From positions 186,001-250,000 of the forward strand of contig NZ_JADNYL010000002.1 of NCBI RefSeq assembly GCF_017168195.1: DNA of 64,000 bases, written 5' to 3'. Within the stretch, counting starts at the first letter, position 1, and every line of letters starts with the position of its first letter. Under the pieces are notes generated by a model. That model did no database searches and was not told the origin of the DNA. It was given only the letters and a program-made list of their open reading frames with translations. Below are positions 9,643 to 20,443 of this stretch, piece after piece. A program made the translations under genes and the position numbers. Source of the stretch: Thalassotalea sp. G2M2-11 (GTDB lineage Bacteria > Pseudomonadota > Gammaproteobacteria > Enterobacterales > Alteromonadaceae).

Positions 9643-9673
9643 ACGCGCCACTTGCTGAGAGGCAAGATGGAAA

Positions 9674-9750
9674 GGCTACATAGCTCAGCTGGTTAGAGCA
9701 CATCACTCATAATGATGGGGTCCCAGGTTCAAATCCCGGTGTAGCCACCA
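9674..9750 (+). tRNA. tRNA-Met (CAT), elongator
   Basis: A 77-nt cloverleaf with encoded CCA: acceptor GGCTACA/TGTAGCC, D-arm TAGCTCAGCTGGTTAGAGC, anticodon loop CTCATAA and T-loop GGTTCAAATCC. It lacks initiator-tRNA features, so it is the elongator type. Confidence 0.96.
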
Positions 9751-9757
9751 TAGAAAT

Positions 9758-9842
<85 letters not shown>

Positions 9843-9885
9843 TTTCTAGCGACATCTATGTTGCGAAGAAAGTAAGTTACATTGT

Positions 9886-9960
9886 TGGGGTATAGCCAAG
9901 CGGTAAGGCAGCGGGTTTTGATCCCGTCATTCCAAGGTTCAAATCCTTGTACCCCAGCCA
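9886..9960 (+). tRNA. tRNA-Gln (TTG), copy 1
   Basis: A 75-nt cloverleaf: acceptor TGGGGTA/TACCCCA, anticodon loop TTTTGAT (TTG), encoded CCA. Its sequence is identical to the copy at 10014. The Met-Leu-Gln-Gln order matches the start of the E. coli metT-leuW-glnU-glnW operon. Confidence 0.95.
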
Positions 9961-10013
9961 CTTTCTTTTCTCTTCTTGTAAAAGAAAGTCCAATCAATGT
10001 AATGCACTCCAGT

Positions 10014-10088
10014 TGGGGTATAGCCAAGCGGTAAGGCAGCGGGTTTTGATCCCGTCATTCCAAGGTTCAAATCCTTGTACCCCAGCCA
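10014..10088 (+). tRNA. tRNA-Gln (TTG), copy 2
   Basis: Identical over 75 nt to the tRNA at 9886, with a 53-bp spacer between them. It is the last recognisable tRNA of the operon. No clear intrinsic terminator follows before the convergent ubiF gene. Confidence 0.95.
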
Positions 10089-10196
10089 CTTTCTTTATCT
10101 TCAAGTAAAAAAATTCAACCTATTCTTTTTAGTAATTTAATACTCTTTCTCAGCCAATATCATACTTCTCGTTATCAAAGCATTTATATTTTTCCG

Positions 10197-11363
10197 CTAC
10201 AGGCCACAAGCATAGGCAAGCGCTTTATTTTTTAACAATGGAATATTATTTGCCAAGGTAAGCCCGGCATTTCTCATTAATTTTACAACGGGTGAAGGAT
10301 GGCTAAAGCCTGCATATAGTGCATCCATCGTAGACATCATCAATAAGTTGTCCGCTCGTCTACTTTGCTCATATTGCCTTAACACCTCTGGACTATGCCA
10401 GCATTTTCCCTCACCTATGGCCTTTGCTATTAAGGTTTGTAATGCTTTTACATCTTTAAAACCTAAGTTAACCCCTTGTCCTGCTAACGGGTTAATCGTG
10501 TGCGCGGCATCGCCCAGCAATAAAACACGATTATTTCGATATTGATTTGCATGTCGTCGGGTTAATGGAAAACTCGCTTTATTGACCACAGAAATAGTGT
10601 GAAGCTTTGAGGGGAAATGTTGATGCACTTGCTGTTGCAGCTGACTATGAGATAACTGGGATAATTGCGCAACGGTGGCTTTATTGTGATACCACACTAA
10701 CGATGCATGCTGACCTGGCATTGGCAACATCGCCATAGGACCTGTCGGCGTAAATTGTTGCCAAGTAATATCTTGTTGCGATAAAGAGGTTTCAACATTA
10801 ATTAACAAACATGATTGTTGATAATCCCAGCCAGTAACGCCAATATTAGCCAGTTTTCTAACCTGTGAATTTGCACCATCGGCAGCAATCAGTAACTTAG
10901 TGTTTATATCACGGTTCGATAAACTTACTTTTACCTGATGTTCAGTTTGTTCAAAGCCAGTCAATGACTCTGGACACAATAAATGAATATTAGGCTGTTG
11001 TGCAATTTGTTGCCATAATGCCAATTGGATCAGACGATTTTCAATGATATGTCCGAGATGAGATTGTCCGATTTCCTGCGCAGAAAACTCTGTATATAAG
11101 CTTTCCAGCTCCCAGACGCCTAAGCGACGATAGGGACAGACTCGCCATTGCGACAACAACGGCCAAGCACCGAGTTGTTCTAACAAATGCTGTGAAGCTA
11201 ACGAGATTGCCGAAACGCGTAAATCAAAAGCTTGATCATGAGAAAATTCTTTTGGCGCAGTACGTTCGATCACAGCAACCTTTAGGCCCTGCTCTGCTAG
11301 GGAAAGCGCGCTTGCTGCGCCAACCATACCACCACCAATAATCACACAATCAAAGTTTTCCAT
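10197..11363 (-). CDS. ubiF: Ubiquinone biosynthesis hydroxylase UbiF
   Basis: UbiF is an FAD-dependent monooxygenase that hydroxylates 3-demethoxyubiquinol on the way to ubiquinone. The 388-residue protein has the N-terminal dinucleotide fold IIGGGMVGAASALSLAEQG, the middle ADGANSQVRKLA (DG motif) and the C-terminal FAD motif LLGDAAHTINPLAGQGVNLG. Among UbiH/UbiF/UbiI paralogues the UbiF assignment is favoured by CPYRRLGVWE, TWQQFTPTGPMAMLP, ASLVWY and the C-terminal ALAYACGL, which resemble the E. coli UbiF sequence. It is convergent to the tRNA operon and stands alone. A related Ubi hydroxylase with a different ring position remains possible. Confidence 0.87.
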   Translation of the reverse strand: MENFDCVIIGGGMVGAASALSLAEQGLKVAVIERTAPKEFSHDQAFDLRVSAISLASQHLLEQLGAWPLLSQWRVCPYRRLGVWELESLYTEFSAQEIGQSHLGHIIENRLIQLALWQQIAQQPNIHLLCPESLTGFEQTEHQVKVSLSNRDINTKLLIAADGANSQVRKLANIGVTGWDYQQSCLLINVETSLSQQDITWQQFTPTGPMAMLPMPGQHASLVWYHNKATVAQLSQLSHSQLQQQVHQHFPSKLHTISVVNKASFPLTRRHANQYRNNRVLLLGDAAHTINPLAGQGVNLGFKDVKALQTLIAKAIGEGKCWHSPEVLRQYEQSRRADNLLMMSTMDALYAGFSHPSPVVKLMRNAGLTLANNIPLLKNKALAYACGL

Positions 11364-11463
11364 GGTTTATTTATACCCAGTATTATTCTTGATTGATATT
11401 CTAACGTTGCTCAGCCTGAATATCGATTGATTTATCAAGCTTGCCAATAAAAGCCTTTAACTT

Positions 11464-14460
11464 TTACGCCAACTTTTGCTGACAGAATGTAATAAAGTCA
11501 TCAACGGCAATAGGCTTTGAAATAAAGTAGCCTTGCCCATAATCACACCCTAAGCCTTTCAAAAAGTCTAAATGCTGTTGAGTTTCAATGCCTTCTGCCA
11601 CTAATTTTAATTGCAAACTGTGCCCAATAAGTACGACTGCTTTTGCTAAACTCGCATCGGTCTCATCTTCTAAGGCACCAGCAATGAAAGAACGATCGAT
11701 TTTCAACACATTAATAGGAAACTGTTTTAAGTAACTCAGGGAGGAATACCCGGTACCAAAATCATCCATGTGAATAGCAACACCAAGATCTCTAATACGT
11801 TGTAAAGTAGAAATCATTGCTTGTGAGTTATCCATTAATAAACTTTCTGTGATTTCAACTTTGAGTTGTTCAGCTGACACCCGATTAGTCTCTAATGCAC
11901 GTTCAATCACTTTATCAATAGCATCTTCGCTAACTTTTTTACACTGGCGGCTGGAGACATTAACCGCCACTTTAAGAGATAAGCCGATATCTAGCCAATG
12001 CCTTAAATCTCTACAAGCTTGCTCTATCACCCAACGTCCAATGGGTTCAATCAAGCCAGTCTCTTCTGCAATAGCAATAAAACTATCGGGATAAATCAAT
12101 CCTCTTTCGGGGTGTTGCCAACGGATCAAGGCTTCTGCGCCAACAATGTCTCCAGTGACTAAGCACATCACCGGCTGGTAATGTAAGACAAACTCATTTT
12201 GTTTCACCGCAATTCTAAGATCTTGCTCGATTTTCATCCGTTCGGTAACGACTTGGTGCATGCTGATATCAAAAAATCGGTAAGCATTTTTACCGGCTTC
12301 TTTTACTTCATACATGGCTGTATCCGCGTTTTTTATCAGGGTTTGTACACTATTGCCATCTTTCGGCGCTAAACTGATACCGATACTGGCCGATACCACG
12401 GCTTCATTGCTGACAGAGTCAACAGCCCCTGTTAGATGAAATGGCATAGCAAGACTTTGTAAAATGTGTTTTGATATTTGTTCAACATCTTTTCGGTGTG
12501 AAGTTCCTGTCAATAAAACAACAAATTCATCGCCACCAAACCTCGCAACAACATCAGACTCCCTCACGCATTTTTTTAATCGATCCGCAGCAATTTTTAA
12601 CAGCTCATCGCCACTATTATGACCCCATGTATCATTCACGTTTTTGAAGCGATCTAAGTCAATAAACAACACCGCCACCTGAGGAGCTTTCAAATGAGAT
12701 TTTGTCGTTTCATAATGAAGCAAATCCAAACATTGCTTTTTATTTGGCAAGCCCGTTAATGCATCATAATTAGCTTGCAACCAAATATCTTCTTCATATT
12801 GTTTGTACTGAGTAATATCAGAAAATAAACTAATATATTGAATAGGCTGACCACTTGTATCTCTTACGACGCTTATTGCCAAATACTCGGGGTAAACTTC
12901 TCCATTTTTTCGTTTATTCCATATCTCCCCTTGCCAACAATTGTCTTGCTCAAGCGCTCGCCACATTTTTCTATAAAACGCATCAGTATGCTTACCAGAG
13001 CTTAATAAACCTGGATTTTTCCCGATCACTTCTGAGGGGTGATAACCACTGATTGTACAAAATGCTGGATTGACAGTTTCTATCTCATTCTTAGCATTAG
13101 TTATCACTATTGCTTCCGATGCATATTCAAAAACTGCCGCTGAAATTTTCGATTCACTCTCTGATTTACTCCGCTCTTCAAGCATCTGATTAAAAGCAAG
13201 CGCCATTGCAGCAATTTCGTCATCGCCTTTAACAACAAGAGGTACATTAAACTGATGATCCACTTGCATTTTTCTCATAGCATCAGCAATATAGCGTAAC
13301 TTTTTAATAATACGTTTAATGGCTGAAAACGATAAAAATAAGATGCTCAAAAAACTAAATAAAAAGAACACAGAATAAAGTAACAACGCATTACGAGCCT
13401 GGCTTTGTTGTTGATGAGCTAATGATTTCATATCTTTACCAATATGCTCACTAATCCCTTTAAAAGCATCGATTCGCTCAGTCGCAATTTGCCACCACCG
13501 CTCACTACTGATATTTAGTTGAGCAGATTGTAAATGAGTAATCGCACTCTCTATCTTATGCTCATTCTCTATGAGTTTTTGTCCGATATCGTTCTTATTC
13601 ACAGATTGTTCTGATGTGTCAAATTGACGGTAATATTGCGTGAACAATTGTTCAATGATCGAAAATTTTTGAATAAGCTGTTCTCGAACCGCTAACACAT
13701 TCATATTAACGGTTGACGATAACAAAGTAATCAAGCGTGTTTGATGATGATTTTTTGAAATAGCAAAGAGATCGGCAATTAATTGCTCTTGCTCTTTACC
13801 ATAAAGAATAACGCGCTGGAGCTGACTAATGGTCATCATTTTTGAATTTAACATACCATTTAAGACGCCTCGCTCTTGGCCAGCTCTTTCCTTAAGACGA
13901 ATAAGGTTAATAAAATCGAGACTGTCCCTGCTTTGTTCTGTATGTTTAAAACTCACTTGTATTTGCGACAATAAACGAATGAGCTGTTCAATAAATCGAG
14001 AATAATATTGAAAATGATCACTGGTGAGCAGACGATCAACATTACTTCGTCGGCTACTCATGCTTTCGCAAGTATTAATCACATTTTGATATACGGTTTG
14101 AAAGAGCGTTTGACTAAGTGCATTTTCACCATTGAAATTGTTAACATCAATCAATCGAAAAAAACGGGTTAACTGTTCATCGGTATTAATACGCTGTTTG
14201 ACTAGTTTTACTCTGTTGTCCTCATGCTGATTAGCCAAAAAACCTTGGGTGAGCCCCCGTTCATTTTGTAGTTCATAAATTAAGTTGACAATTTGCAAGG
14301 AAATATCGATGGAAAACGTTGCCCGTTTAGCTTGTCGAATATTGTCAACATATTGCAAGGTTTGCATACCACCAAACAAAAAGACAACCAGCCATGGTAA
14401 AAATAATAATAAGCGTAACCGAGTACTAATATTCAAACGACAATTCCATTTTTTACTCAT
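11464..14460 (-). CDS. Membrane GGDEF-EAL cyclic-di-GMP enzyme with NIT-like sensor, HAMP and PAS
   Basis: This 998-residue bifunctional c-di-GMP protein has both catalytic motifs intact. TM1 is near residues 13-33 and TM2 near 357-380. They flank a long periplasmic helical domain whose YELQNERGLTQGFLA segment resembles the nitrate/nitrite-sensing NIT domain. A HAMP (about 380-435) and a PAS domain (about 440-560) follow. The diguanylate cyclase domain has RFGGDEF at 640-646 and an upstream inhibitory site RESD. The phosphodiesterase domain has EAL at 776-778 and DDFGTGYSSLSYL. The net activity cannot be read from sequence. The gene is monocistronic and divergent from miaB. The ligand assignment by NIT similarity is tentative. 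Confidence 0.9.
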   Translation of the reverse strand: MSKKWNCRLNISTRLRLLLFLPWLVVFLFGGMQTLQYVDNIRQAKRATFSIDISLQIVNLIYELQNERGLTQGFLANQHEDNRVKLVKQRINTDEQLTRFFRLIDVNNFNGENALSQTLFQTVYQNVINTCESMSSRRSNVDRLLTSDHFQYYSRFIEQLIRLLSQIQVSFKHTEQSRDSLDFINLIRLKERAGQERGVLNGMLNSKMMTISQLQRVILYGKEQEQLIADLFAISKNHHQTRLITLLSSTVNMNVLAVREQLIQKFSIIEQLFTQYYRQFDTSEQSVNKNDIGQKLIENEHKIESAITHLQSAQLNISSERWWQIATERIDAFKGISEHIGKDMKSLAHQQQSQARNALLLYSVFFLFSFLSILFLSFSAIKRIIKKLRYIADAMRKMQVDHQFNVPLVVKGDDEIAAMALAFNQMLEERSKSESESKISAAVFEYASEAIVITNAKNEIETVNPAFCTISGYHPSEVIGKNPGLLSSGKHTDAFYRKMWRALEQDNCWQGEIWNKRKNGEVYPEYLAISVVRDTSGQPIQYISLFSDITQYKQYEEDIWLQANYDALTGLPNKKQCLDLLHYETTKSHLKAPQVAVLFIDLDRFKNVNDTWGHNSGDELLKIAADRLKKCVRESDVVARFGGDEFVVLLTGTSHRKDVEQISKHILQSLAMPFHLTGAVDSVSNEAVVSASIGISLAPKDGNSVQTLIKNADTAMYEVKEAGKNAYRFFDISMHQVVTERMKIEQDLRIAVKQNEFVLHYQPVMCLVTGDIVGAEALIRWQHPERGLIYPDSFIAIAEETGLIEPIGRWVIEQACRDLRHWLDIGLSLKVAVNVSSRQCKKVSEDAIDKVIERALETNRVSAEQLKVEITESLLMDNSQAMISTLQRIRDLGVAIHMDDFGTGYSSLSYLKQFPINVLKIDRSFIAGALEDETDASLAKAVVLIGHSLQLKLVAEGIETQQHLDFLKGLGCDYGQGYFISKPIAVDDFITFCQQKLA

Positions 14461-14724
14461 TATAAAACTTCACCTTCTGTACAACTCAACCAAAACCAGC
14501 AAAGGCATAAGTAATTAAGCTTAACATTTAGTGATTTTGTGTCTTTGTTTGATATCAAGCTTTATTAATTTTTTGCTGCTGAGATAGCGGTTAAACAATC
14601 AAGACAATTTTTTTCTATTAGTTGCACGATAAAGTCGAAATAACCGATAAATTGGTATAAAATGCGCCCCCTAAAATTCTCTAGCAAAAACTAGAATCAA
14701 TTTCAAAGTAAAAGTAGGCACAAA

Positions 14725-16167
14725 ATGAGTAAAAAGCTATATATCAAAACTTGGGGCTGTCAAATGAACGAGTATGACTCGCAGAAAATGGCAGAACTAT
14801 TAGACTCCACCCATGGTTATGAACTAGCAGACGAAGCAGAAGATGCTGACGTTATTTTACTTAACACCTGCTCTATTCGTGAAAAAGCACAAGAAAAAGT
14901 GTTTCATCAACTTGGTCGTTGGAAAAACTTAAAAAAAGATAAGCCAGAATTATTAATTGGTGTAGGTGGCTGTGTTGCTTCCCAAGAAGGAGATGCCATT
15001 CGTCAACGTGCGCCGTTTGTTGATATGGTATTCGGCCCGCAGACCTTGCATCGTATTCCTGAGATGATCAAGCAAGTCACCGGAGAGAAAACTCCCGTAG
15101 TTGATGTTAGTTTCCCAGAGATCGAAAAATTCGATCGTTTACCTGAACCTAAAGCCGAAGGGGCAACCGCTTTTGTTTCCATAATGGAAGGTTGTAGTAA
15201 ATACTGTACTTTCTGTGTTGTGCCTTATACTCGAGGTGAAGAAGTTAGTCGTCCATTAGATGATGTCTTATATGAAATTGCTCAACTCGCTGAGCAAGGT
15301 GTTCGTGAAGTGAATTTATTAGGCCAAAACGTGAATGCCTATCGCGGTGAAACCCATGATGGCACTATTTGTCGTTTTTCTGAATTAATTCGTTTAATCG
15401 CCACCATCGATGGCATTGATCGTATTCGTTATACCACTTCTCATCCTGTTGAATTTACTGACGATATTATTGATGTCTATAAAGATGTCCCAGAGCTGGT
15501 CAGTCACTTACACCTACCAGTACAAAGTGGCGCGGATCGTATTCTTACCCAAATGAAACGTGGTCATACCGCGCTGGAATACAAATCTCAAATTCGCAAA
15601 CTGAAAAAAGCACGCCCAGATATTTGCATGTCTTCTGACTTCATTATTGGCTTTCCTGGTGAAACCGACGCCGATTTTGAAGCGACCATGGACTTGATCA
15701 AAGCGGTAGATTTTGATTTAAGCTTCAGCTTTATTTATAGCGCTCGTCCAGGTACACCTGCCGCTGATATGGTTGACGATATCAGTGATGACGTGAAAAA
15801 ACAGCGCTTACAAATTTTACAAGACCGCATTAATCAGCAGGCATTACGTATTGCCAGACAAATGCTAGATACCGAACAACGCATTTTAGTTGAAGGGCCA
15901 TCGAAGAAAAACCCAATGGAGCTTAGAGGCCGTACCGAGAATAACCGTATCGTCAACTTTGAAGGACCACATTCTGTTATTGGACAGTTTGTCGATGTCA
16001 AAATTACCGATGTCTACGCAAATTCACTGCGCGGTGAATTAATTCGTCAAGAAAGTGAAATGGGTTTAAGAATTGCGCACTCTCCGGCCGATATATTGTC
16101 TAACAGTCATCATCAGGCAAAACCTGCCAATGTTGATGATCTTGGTGTTGGTGTATTTACCCCTTAA
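14725..16167 (+). CDS. miaB: tRNA-2-methylthio-N6-dimethylallyladenosine synthase
   Basis: MiaB is a radical-SAM methylthiotransferase that modifies i6A37 of tRNAs reading UNN codons. The 480 residues show the N-terminal UPF0004 domain with its three cluster Cys ([27 protein letters not shown]). The radical-SAM CxxxCxxC motif follows as GCSKYCTFC, and a C-terminal TRAM domain covers about 380-450. Length is close to E. coli (474). It opens the miaB-phoH-ybeY-corC-lnt cluster. A TATAAA-type -10 box followed by GC-rich sequence lies about 60 bp upstream, near 14657, but no good -35 is visible. Confidence 0.97.
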   Translation: MSKKLYIKTWGCQMNEYDSQKMAELLDSTHGYELADEAEDADVILLNTCSIREKAQEKVFHQLGRWKNLKKDKPELLIGVGGCVASQEGDAIRQRAPFVDMVFGPQTLHRIPEMIKQVTGEKTPVVDVSFPEIEKFDRLPEPKAEGATAFVSIMEGCSKYCTFCVVPYTRGEEVSRPLDDVLYEIAQLAEQGVREVNLLGQNVNAYRGETHDGTICRFSELIRLIATIDGIDRIRYTTSHPVEFTDDIIDVYKDVPELVSHLHLPVQSGADRILTQMKRGHTALEYKSQIRKLKKARPDICMSSDFIIGFPGETDADFEATMDLIKAVDFDLSFSFIYSARPGTPAADMVDDISDDVKKQRLQILQDRINQQALRIARQMLDTEQRILVEGPSKKNPMELRGRTENNRIVNFEGPHSVIGQFVDVKITDVYANSLRGELIRQESEMGLRIAHSPADILSNSHHQAKPANVDDLGVGVFTP

Positions 16168-16179
16168 TTTACAACATAA

Positions 16180-17262
16180 ATGGATAACCACTTGAGTAAA
16201 ATTAGTAATCACAGTTTAGTTTTAGAGCCAGTTGATAATTCAAGACAAGCCAATTTATGTGGCCCAATGGACGATAATCTAAAAACCATTGAACGTCGTT
16301 TAGGGGTAGAAATAAGCTACCGTAGTAACCACTTTAAAATTGTTGGTGAGCCAAATAATGCCAATGCGGTGATTAAGTTATTAAAAGACTTATATGTTGA
16401 AACAGAAACCGTTAAAGGCGAAGATAAAACCATTACCGATGAAATGGTGCACTTGGCCATTTTAGACGCTAATGTGCTTGAGCAAGCGCCAACCAAAGTC
16501 GATGTTGACTATGAACAAATGGTCACCATTAAAACTAAACGTGGCATCATCAAACCGCGTAATAAAAATCAATCAGCCTATGTACAAAATGTACTCACCA
16601 ATGATATTAGTTTTGGTATTGGTGTCGCGGGTACAGGTAAAACCTATCTCGCCGTGGCTTGTGCGGTAGACGCGTTAGAGCGACAAGAAATTCGTCGTAT
16701 TTTGCTCACCCGTCCTGCGGTTGAAGCGGGTGAAAAACTGGGTTTTTTACCCGGTGACTTATCCCAAAAGGTCGATCCTTACTTACGCCCTTTATATGAT
16801 GCGTTATTTGAAATGTTAGGTTTTGAAAAGGTGGAAAAACTCATCGAACGTAACGTGATAGAGATCGCCCCGCTTGCTTACATGCGTGGCCGTACCTTAA
16901 ATGATGCCTTTGTCATATTAGATGAAAGCCAAAATACTACCGTTGAACAAATGAAAATGTTCTTAACCCGTATTGGCTTTAATTCACGTGCGGTGATCAC
17001 TGGAGATGTCACACAAGTAGATTTACCTCGTGGACAAAAATCAGGTTTACGTCATGCCATTGAAGTGCTTGATAATATTCCAGGTGTCAGCTTTAATTTT
17101 TTCCAATCAAAAGATGTTGTGCGCCACCCAGTTGTTGCTCGAATTGTTGAAGCTTATGAAGTGCATGAACAAAAAGTGAATCGTTTAAAAATGCAAAAAC
17201 GTACACAAGAACAACAAAATGCGCAAGATAATAACCAATCAGCTCAGGATAACGCCAAGTAA
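16180..17262 (+). CDS. ybeZ: PhoH-family ATPase YbeZ
   Basis: YbeZ is a PhoH-like P-loop ATPase that works with the RNase YbeY in rRNA processing and ribosome quality control. The 360 residues include the short N-terminal segment ([22 protein letters not shown]) and a KH-like region. Walker A is [12 protein letters not shown] (about residues 147-154) and Walker B is [12 protein letters not shown]. The C-terminus is a low-complexity Gln/Asn tail (about the last 20 residues). It follows miaB by 12 bp and its stop shares one base with the ybeY start (TAATG), which suggests translational coupling with its partner. Confidence 0.95.
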   Translation: MDNHLSKISNHSLVLEPVDNSRQANLCGPMDDNLKTIERRLGVEISYRSNHFKIVGEPNNANAVIKLLKDLYVETETVKGEDKTITDEMVHLAILDANVLEQAPTKVDVDYEQMVTIKTKRGIIKPRNKNQSAYVQNVLTNDISFGIGVAGTGKTYLAVACAVDALERQEIRRILLTRPAVEAGEKLGFLPGDLSQKVDPYLRPLYDALFEMLGFEKVEKLIERNVIEIAPLAYMRGRTLNDAFVILDESQNTTVEQMKMFLTRIGFNSRAVITGDVTQVDLPRGQKSGLRHAIEVLDNIPGVSFNFFQSKDVVRHPVVARIVEAYEVHEQKVNRLKMQKRTQEQQNAQDNNQSAQDNAK

Positions 17263-17717
17263 TGTCTATTACATTGGACTTGCAAATAGCATGTAAACAC
17301 GCGCAATTACCGAATGAAAGTGACTTTTCACTTTGGTTAACAACCGCTTTAGCACCCTATAACAAGCCATTTGAGGTAACTGTACGTCTTGTTGAACGAG
17401 ATGAAAGTCAATCGCTAAATTTACAATACCGAGGAAAAGACAAACCAACCAATGTGTTATCTTTTCCGTTTGAATTACCCGATGGTGTTGAACTTGATTT
17501 ACTAGGTGATTTGATCATTTGTGCCGATGTAGTTGCCCAAGAGGCAAAAGAGCAAGATAAACCGTTAATGCATCATTGGGCACATATGGTGATCCATGGT
17601 TGCTTGCATTTACTTGGTTATGACCATATATCAGACGAAGAAGCGGAAGAAATGGAAGCGTTAGAAGTACAATTACTAGCAAATTTAACCATTCCAGATC
17701 CCTATCAGATAAAATAA
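17262..17717 (+). CDS. ybeY: Endoribonuclease YbeY
   Basis: YbeY is a single-strand RNase involved in 16S rRNA 3'-end maturation and 70S quality control. The 151-residue protein carries the metal-binding signature [11 protein letters not shown] near residues 110-120 with the three His ligands, and the upstream segment [10 protein letters not shown] typical of the family. Its start overlaps the ybeZ stop by one base. A 112-bp AT-rich gap separates it from corC, so an extra promoter for corC-lnt is possible, although none is convincing. Confidence 0.96.
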   Translation: MSITLDLQIACKHAQLPNESDFSLWLTTALAPYNKPFEVTVRLVERDESQSLNLQYRGKDKPTNVLSFPFELPDGVELDLLGDLIICADVVAQEAKEQDKPLMHHWAHMVIHGCLHLLGYDHISDEEAEEMEALEVQLLANLTIPDPYQIK

Positions 17718-17829
17718 TAGATCAACGTTGAGTTATTTAGTTTAGCAATATTTACTATAAATACTTGAATTCGATCACAATTGATTAGAAACTAAACGAC
17801 TCACATAAATAAAGGTATAATAAAGCTCC

Positions 17830-18708
17830 ATGAGCGAAGACAACCCCCACTCTAGCAACGGCTCTACAAATAAAACCATCTTGGACAAAATTGTTCAAAT
17901 GTTTACTGGGGAGCCGCAAAATAAAGAAGAGCTCTTTGAAGTATTAAACGATGCAAAAGATCGTGACTTAATCAAGTCTGAAACCAAACAAATGATCGAA
18001 GGTGTGCTCGGAGTTTCTGATCTGCGAGTAAGAGATATCATGATCCCACGCTCACAGATGGTAACACTGGATATCGCAACACCATTGAGTGACTCTCTGC
18101 CTATTATTGTGGAATCAGGCCATTCACGTTTCCCTGTGGTCAATGAAGACATTGATCATATTGAAGGAATTCTCCTCGCTAAAGATTTATTAGCGTACAG
18201 CTTTGACCAAAAAGAAACACCAACATCATTAGCTGATGTGATCCGCCCTGCTATTATCGTACCTGAAAGTAAAAAAGTTGAACCGCTGCTAAAAGAGTTT
18301 CGCTCTCAACGCTACCATATGGCTATTGTTGTAGATGAATACGGCGGTGTCTCAGGTGTAGTCACCATTGAAGATATTTTAGAATTAATTGTTGGTGAAA
18401 TTGAAGATGAAACCGATGATGAAATAGCTGAAGATATTAAACACCTTGCTGGCAATGTTTATCAGGTCAAAGCATTGACAGAAATTGCCGAATTTAACGA
18501 CTATTTTAATTGTGTTTTTGATCGCGACGATGCCGATACCATTGGTGGCATTATCTTGCATAAATTCGGTCATATGCCTAAGAAAGGTGAAGAGATAGAA
18601 GTTGATGGTTTTGAATTCAAGATCACTTCAGCAAATAGTCGACGTATCCAGATGTTACAAGTCACCATCCCAAAAGACTTCCAAATAAACGGTAAAGTGG
18701 TTGAATAA
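17830..18708 (+). CDS. ybeX: CorC/YbeX CBS-domain protein
   Basis: CorC-type proteins are linked to Mg2+/Co2+ homeostasis and, in E. coli, to ribosome function alongside YbeY. The 292-residue protein has two CBS domains (about residues 65-195, with RVRDIMIPRSQMVTLD and VVDEYGGVSGVVTIEDILE), the acidic linker GEIEDETDDEIAED and a C-terminal CorC/HlyC domain (about 205-285). There is no transmembrane segment, so this is the soluble form and not the four-helix CNNM type. It is followed by lnt after 53 bp, the conserved order. Its exact role is unsettled even in E. coli. Confidence 0.92.
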   Translation: MSEDNPHSSNGSTNKTILDKIVQMFTGEPQNKEELFEVLNDAKDRDLIKSETKQMIEGVLGVSDLRVRDIMIPRSQMVTLDIATPLSDSLPIIVESGHSRFPVVNEDIDHIEGILLAKDLLAYSFDQKETPTSLADVIRPAIIVPESKKVEPLLKEFRSQRYHMAIVVDEYGGVSGVVTIEDILELIVGEIEDETDDEIAEDIKHLAGNVYQVKALTEIAEFNDYFNCVFDRDDADTIGGIILHKFGHMPKKGEEIEVDGFEFKITSANSRRIQMLQVTIPKDFQINGKVVE

Positions 18709-18761
18709 ATAACACTTGTTATATCACTACAATTAAGCGAATTTTTACGGATATTAATGAC

Positions 18762-20384
18762 TTGGATACACCATTCAAGCGTTTACGCAAGTTAAGCACA
18801 CGCAACTTAACAGATAAATCACTATGGCTGAGCTTTGTTGCAGGGCTCAGTCTAGTATTCGCTTATGCGCCGTTTTCATACTGGTGGCTACCTGTTGTTG
18901 TATTACCACTTTGGTTTATTCATTTAACAAAAGTCACTGTGCAACATGCTGATGAACTGATAAGAATCACCACGAAGCACAGCTTTAGCTTTGCACTTGG
19001 ATGGTTTGCCAGTGGCATAAGCTGGGTGCATGTCAGTATTGCCGAATTTGGCGGTATGCCGTTAATTATTTCGCTGTTCTTAATGTTACTCTTATGTGGG
19101 TATTTAGCACTTTTTCCAGCTATTGCTGGCTATTTAACCGCAAAATGCTCACGCCTAATATCCTCTGACGGTAGATTAATACTCGCTTTATTCCCTTGTT
19201 TTTGGTTATTCACTGAGTACTTACGTGGTGTATTTCTAACTGGTTTTCCTTGGTTATCGTTAGGTTATAGCCAAATTGATGGACCATTAGCCTCCTTAGT
19301 ACCTGTCATAGGTGAGATAGGCGTAAGCTTCTTTTTGTTATTAATCACTATTGCCATCGCCCAATTAGTAATTACTCGTCAGCGAACACTTCCTTTAATC
19401 ACTATTAGTTTCATACTGATATTTTGCTTCATGGCTCAGCAAGCTCAATGGGTAAAACCCACTGGAAAAACCGTTAAAGCGGCGCTGATCCAAGGTAATA
19501 TTAAACAATCAATCAAGTGGGCCCCCGAAGAGCAATGGCCGACTATGCTCAAATACCTTGATTTAACCCGTATCAATTATAGTGCTGATCTGATCATTTG
19601 GCCGGAATCGGCAATACCTGCAATTGAAACCTTGTCAACCACGCAAGAGTTTCTTGATATGGCCAATCAATCAGCCGCATTAAATAATGCCGCAATTGTC
19701 ACAGGGATCATTAATTACAACTTTGAATCAAAAGAGTATTTTAACTCCCTTATTGTATTAGGCAAAAAACACCAAAATGATATCGAAGGTAATTATTTTT
19801 ATCACCACAGTAATCGTTATAATAAAAACCACCTGCTACCTATTGGTGAATTTGTTCCTTTCAGCGACTTGTTGCGACCATTAGCGCCTTTATTCAATCT
19901 GCCGATGTCATCCTTTACTCGCGGCACCTATGTGCAAAATAACCTGATTGCCAATGATATAAACTTACTGCCATTAATTTGTTTTGAAATTGCTTTTCCC
20001 GAACAATTAGCAGCTAACTTTTCTAATGAAAGTAATATTTTACTGACCGTTAGTAACGACGCCTGGTTTGGTGACTCACATGGTCCACATCAACATATGG
20101 AAATTGCACGAATGCGTGCACTGGAATTTGGCCGACCACTGCTAAGAGCAACCAATAACGGTGTCACGGCCGCAACAGATCATTTGGGTAATATCATTGA
20201 GCAACTACCACAGTTTCAACAGGCAGTGCTAACCACTAAAATCAGTCTAGTCGACGGCATGACGCCTTTTAGTCAATATGGCCCGGTACTGATATACTTA
20301 CTTGCTTTTGTCAATCTAGTCATCATTTTATTCATTAACTGCTTCTATAAGTCGCATAAAGCCCCTAGCTCTAACAGAGATTAA
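18762..20384 (+). CDS. lnt: Apolipoprotein N-acyltransferase
   Basis: Lnt adds the third acyl chain to the N-terminal Cys of lipoproteins at the inner membrane. The 540-residue protein has several N-terminal membrane helices (about residues 22-215), then a periplasmic nitrilase-fold domain and a final helix near 510-530. The catalytic triad region is visible as IIWPESAIPA (Glu), NKNHLLPIGEFVPF (Lys) and LICFEIAFP (Cys). No ATG lies before the first helix, so I use TTG 18762, which gives a plausible cytoplasmic N-terminus (MDTPFKRLRKL). The frame is open back to 18705, so the start is uncertain. Confidence 0.95.
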   Translation: MDTPFKRLRKLSTRNLTDKSLWLSFVAGLSLVFAYAPFSYWWLPVVVLPLWFIHLTKVTVQHADELIRITTKHSFSFALGWFASGISWVHVSIAEFGGMPLIISLFLMLLLCGYLALFPAIAGYLTAKCSRLISSDGRLILALFPCFWLFTEYLRGVFLTGFPWLSLGYSQIDGPLASLVPVIGEIGVSFFLLLITIAIAQLVITRQRTLPLITISFILIFCFMAQQAQWVKPTGKTVKAALIQGNIKQSIKWAPEEQWPTMLKYLDLTRINYSADLIIWPESAIPAIETLSTTQEFLDMANQSAALNNAAIVTGIINYNFESKEYFNSLIVLGKKHQNDIEGNYFYHHSNRYNKNHLLPIGEFVPFSDLLRPLAPLFNLPMSSFTRGTYVQNNLIANDINLLPLICFEIAFPEQLAANFSNESNILLTVSNDAWFGDSHGPHQHMEIARMRALEFGRPLLRATNNGVTAATDHLGNIIEQLPQFQQAVLTTKISLVDGMTPFSQYGPVLIYLLAFVNLVIILFINCFYKSHKAPSSNRD

Positions 20385-20443
20385 TGCAAAGCGCATTGAA
20401 CATGCTATGATGAAATCATCACAATAATAATAGCGTTAGTTTT

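Noticed and set aside
9886-10088. The identical tRNA-Gln genes as attachment-site duplicates of an island
   Set aside because: They are full-length, closely spaced and match the conserved Met-Leu-Gln-Gln operon; no foreign DNA lies between them.
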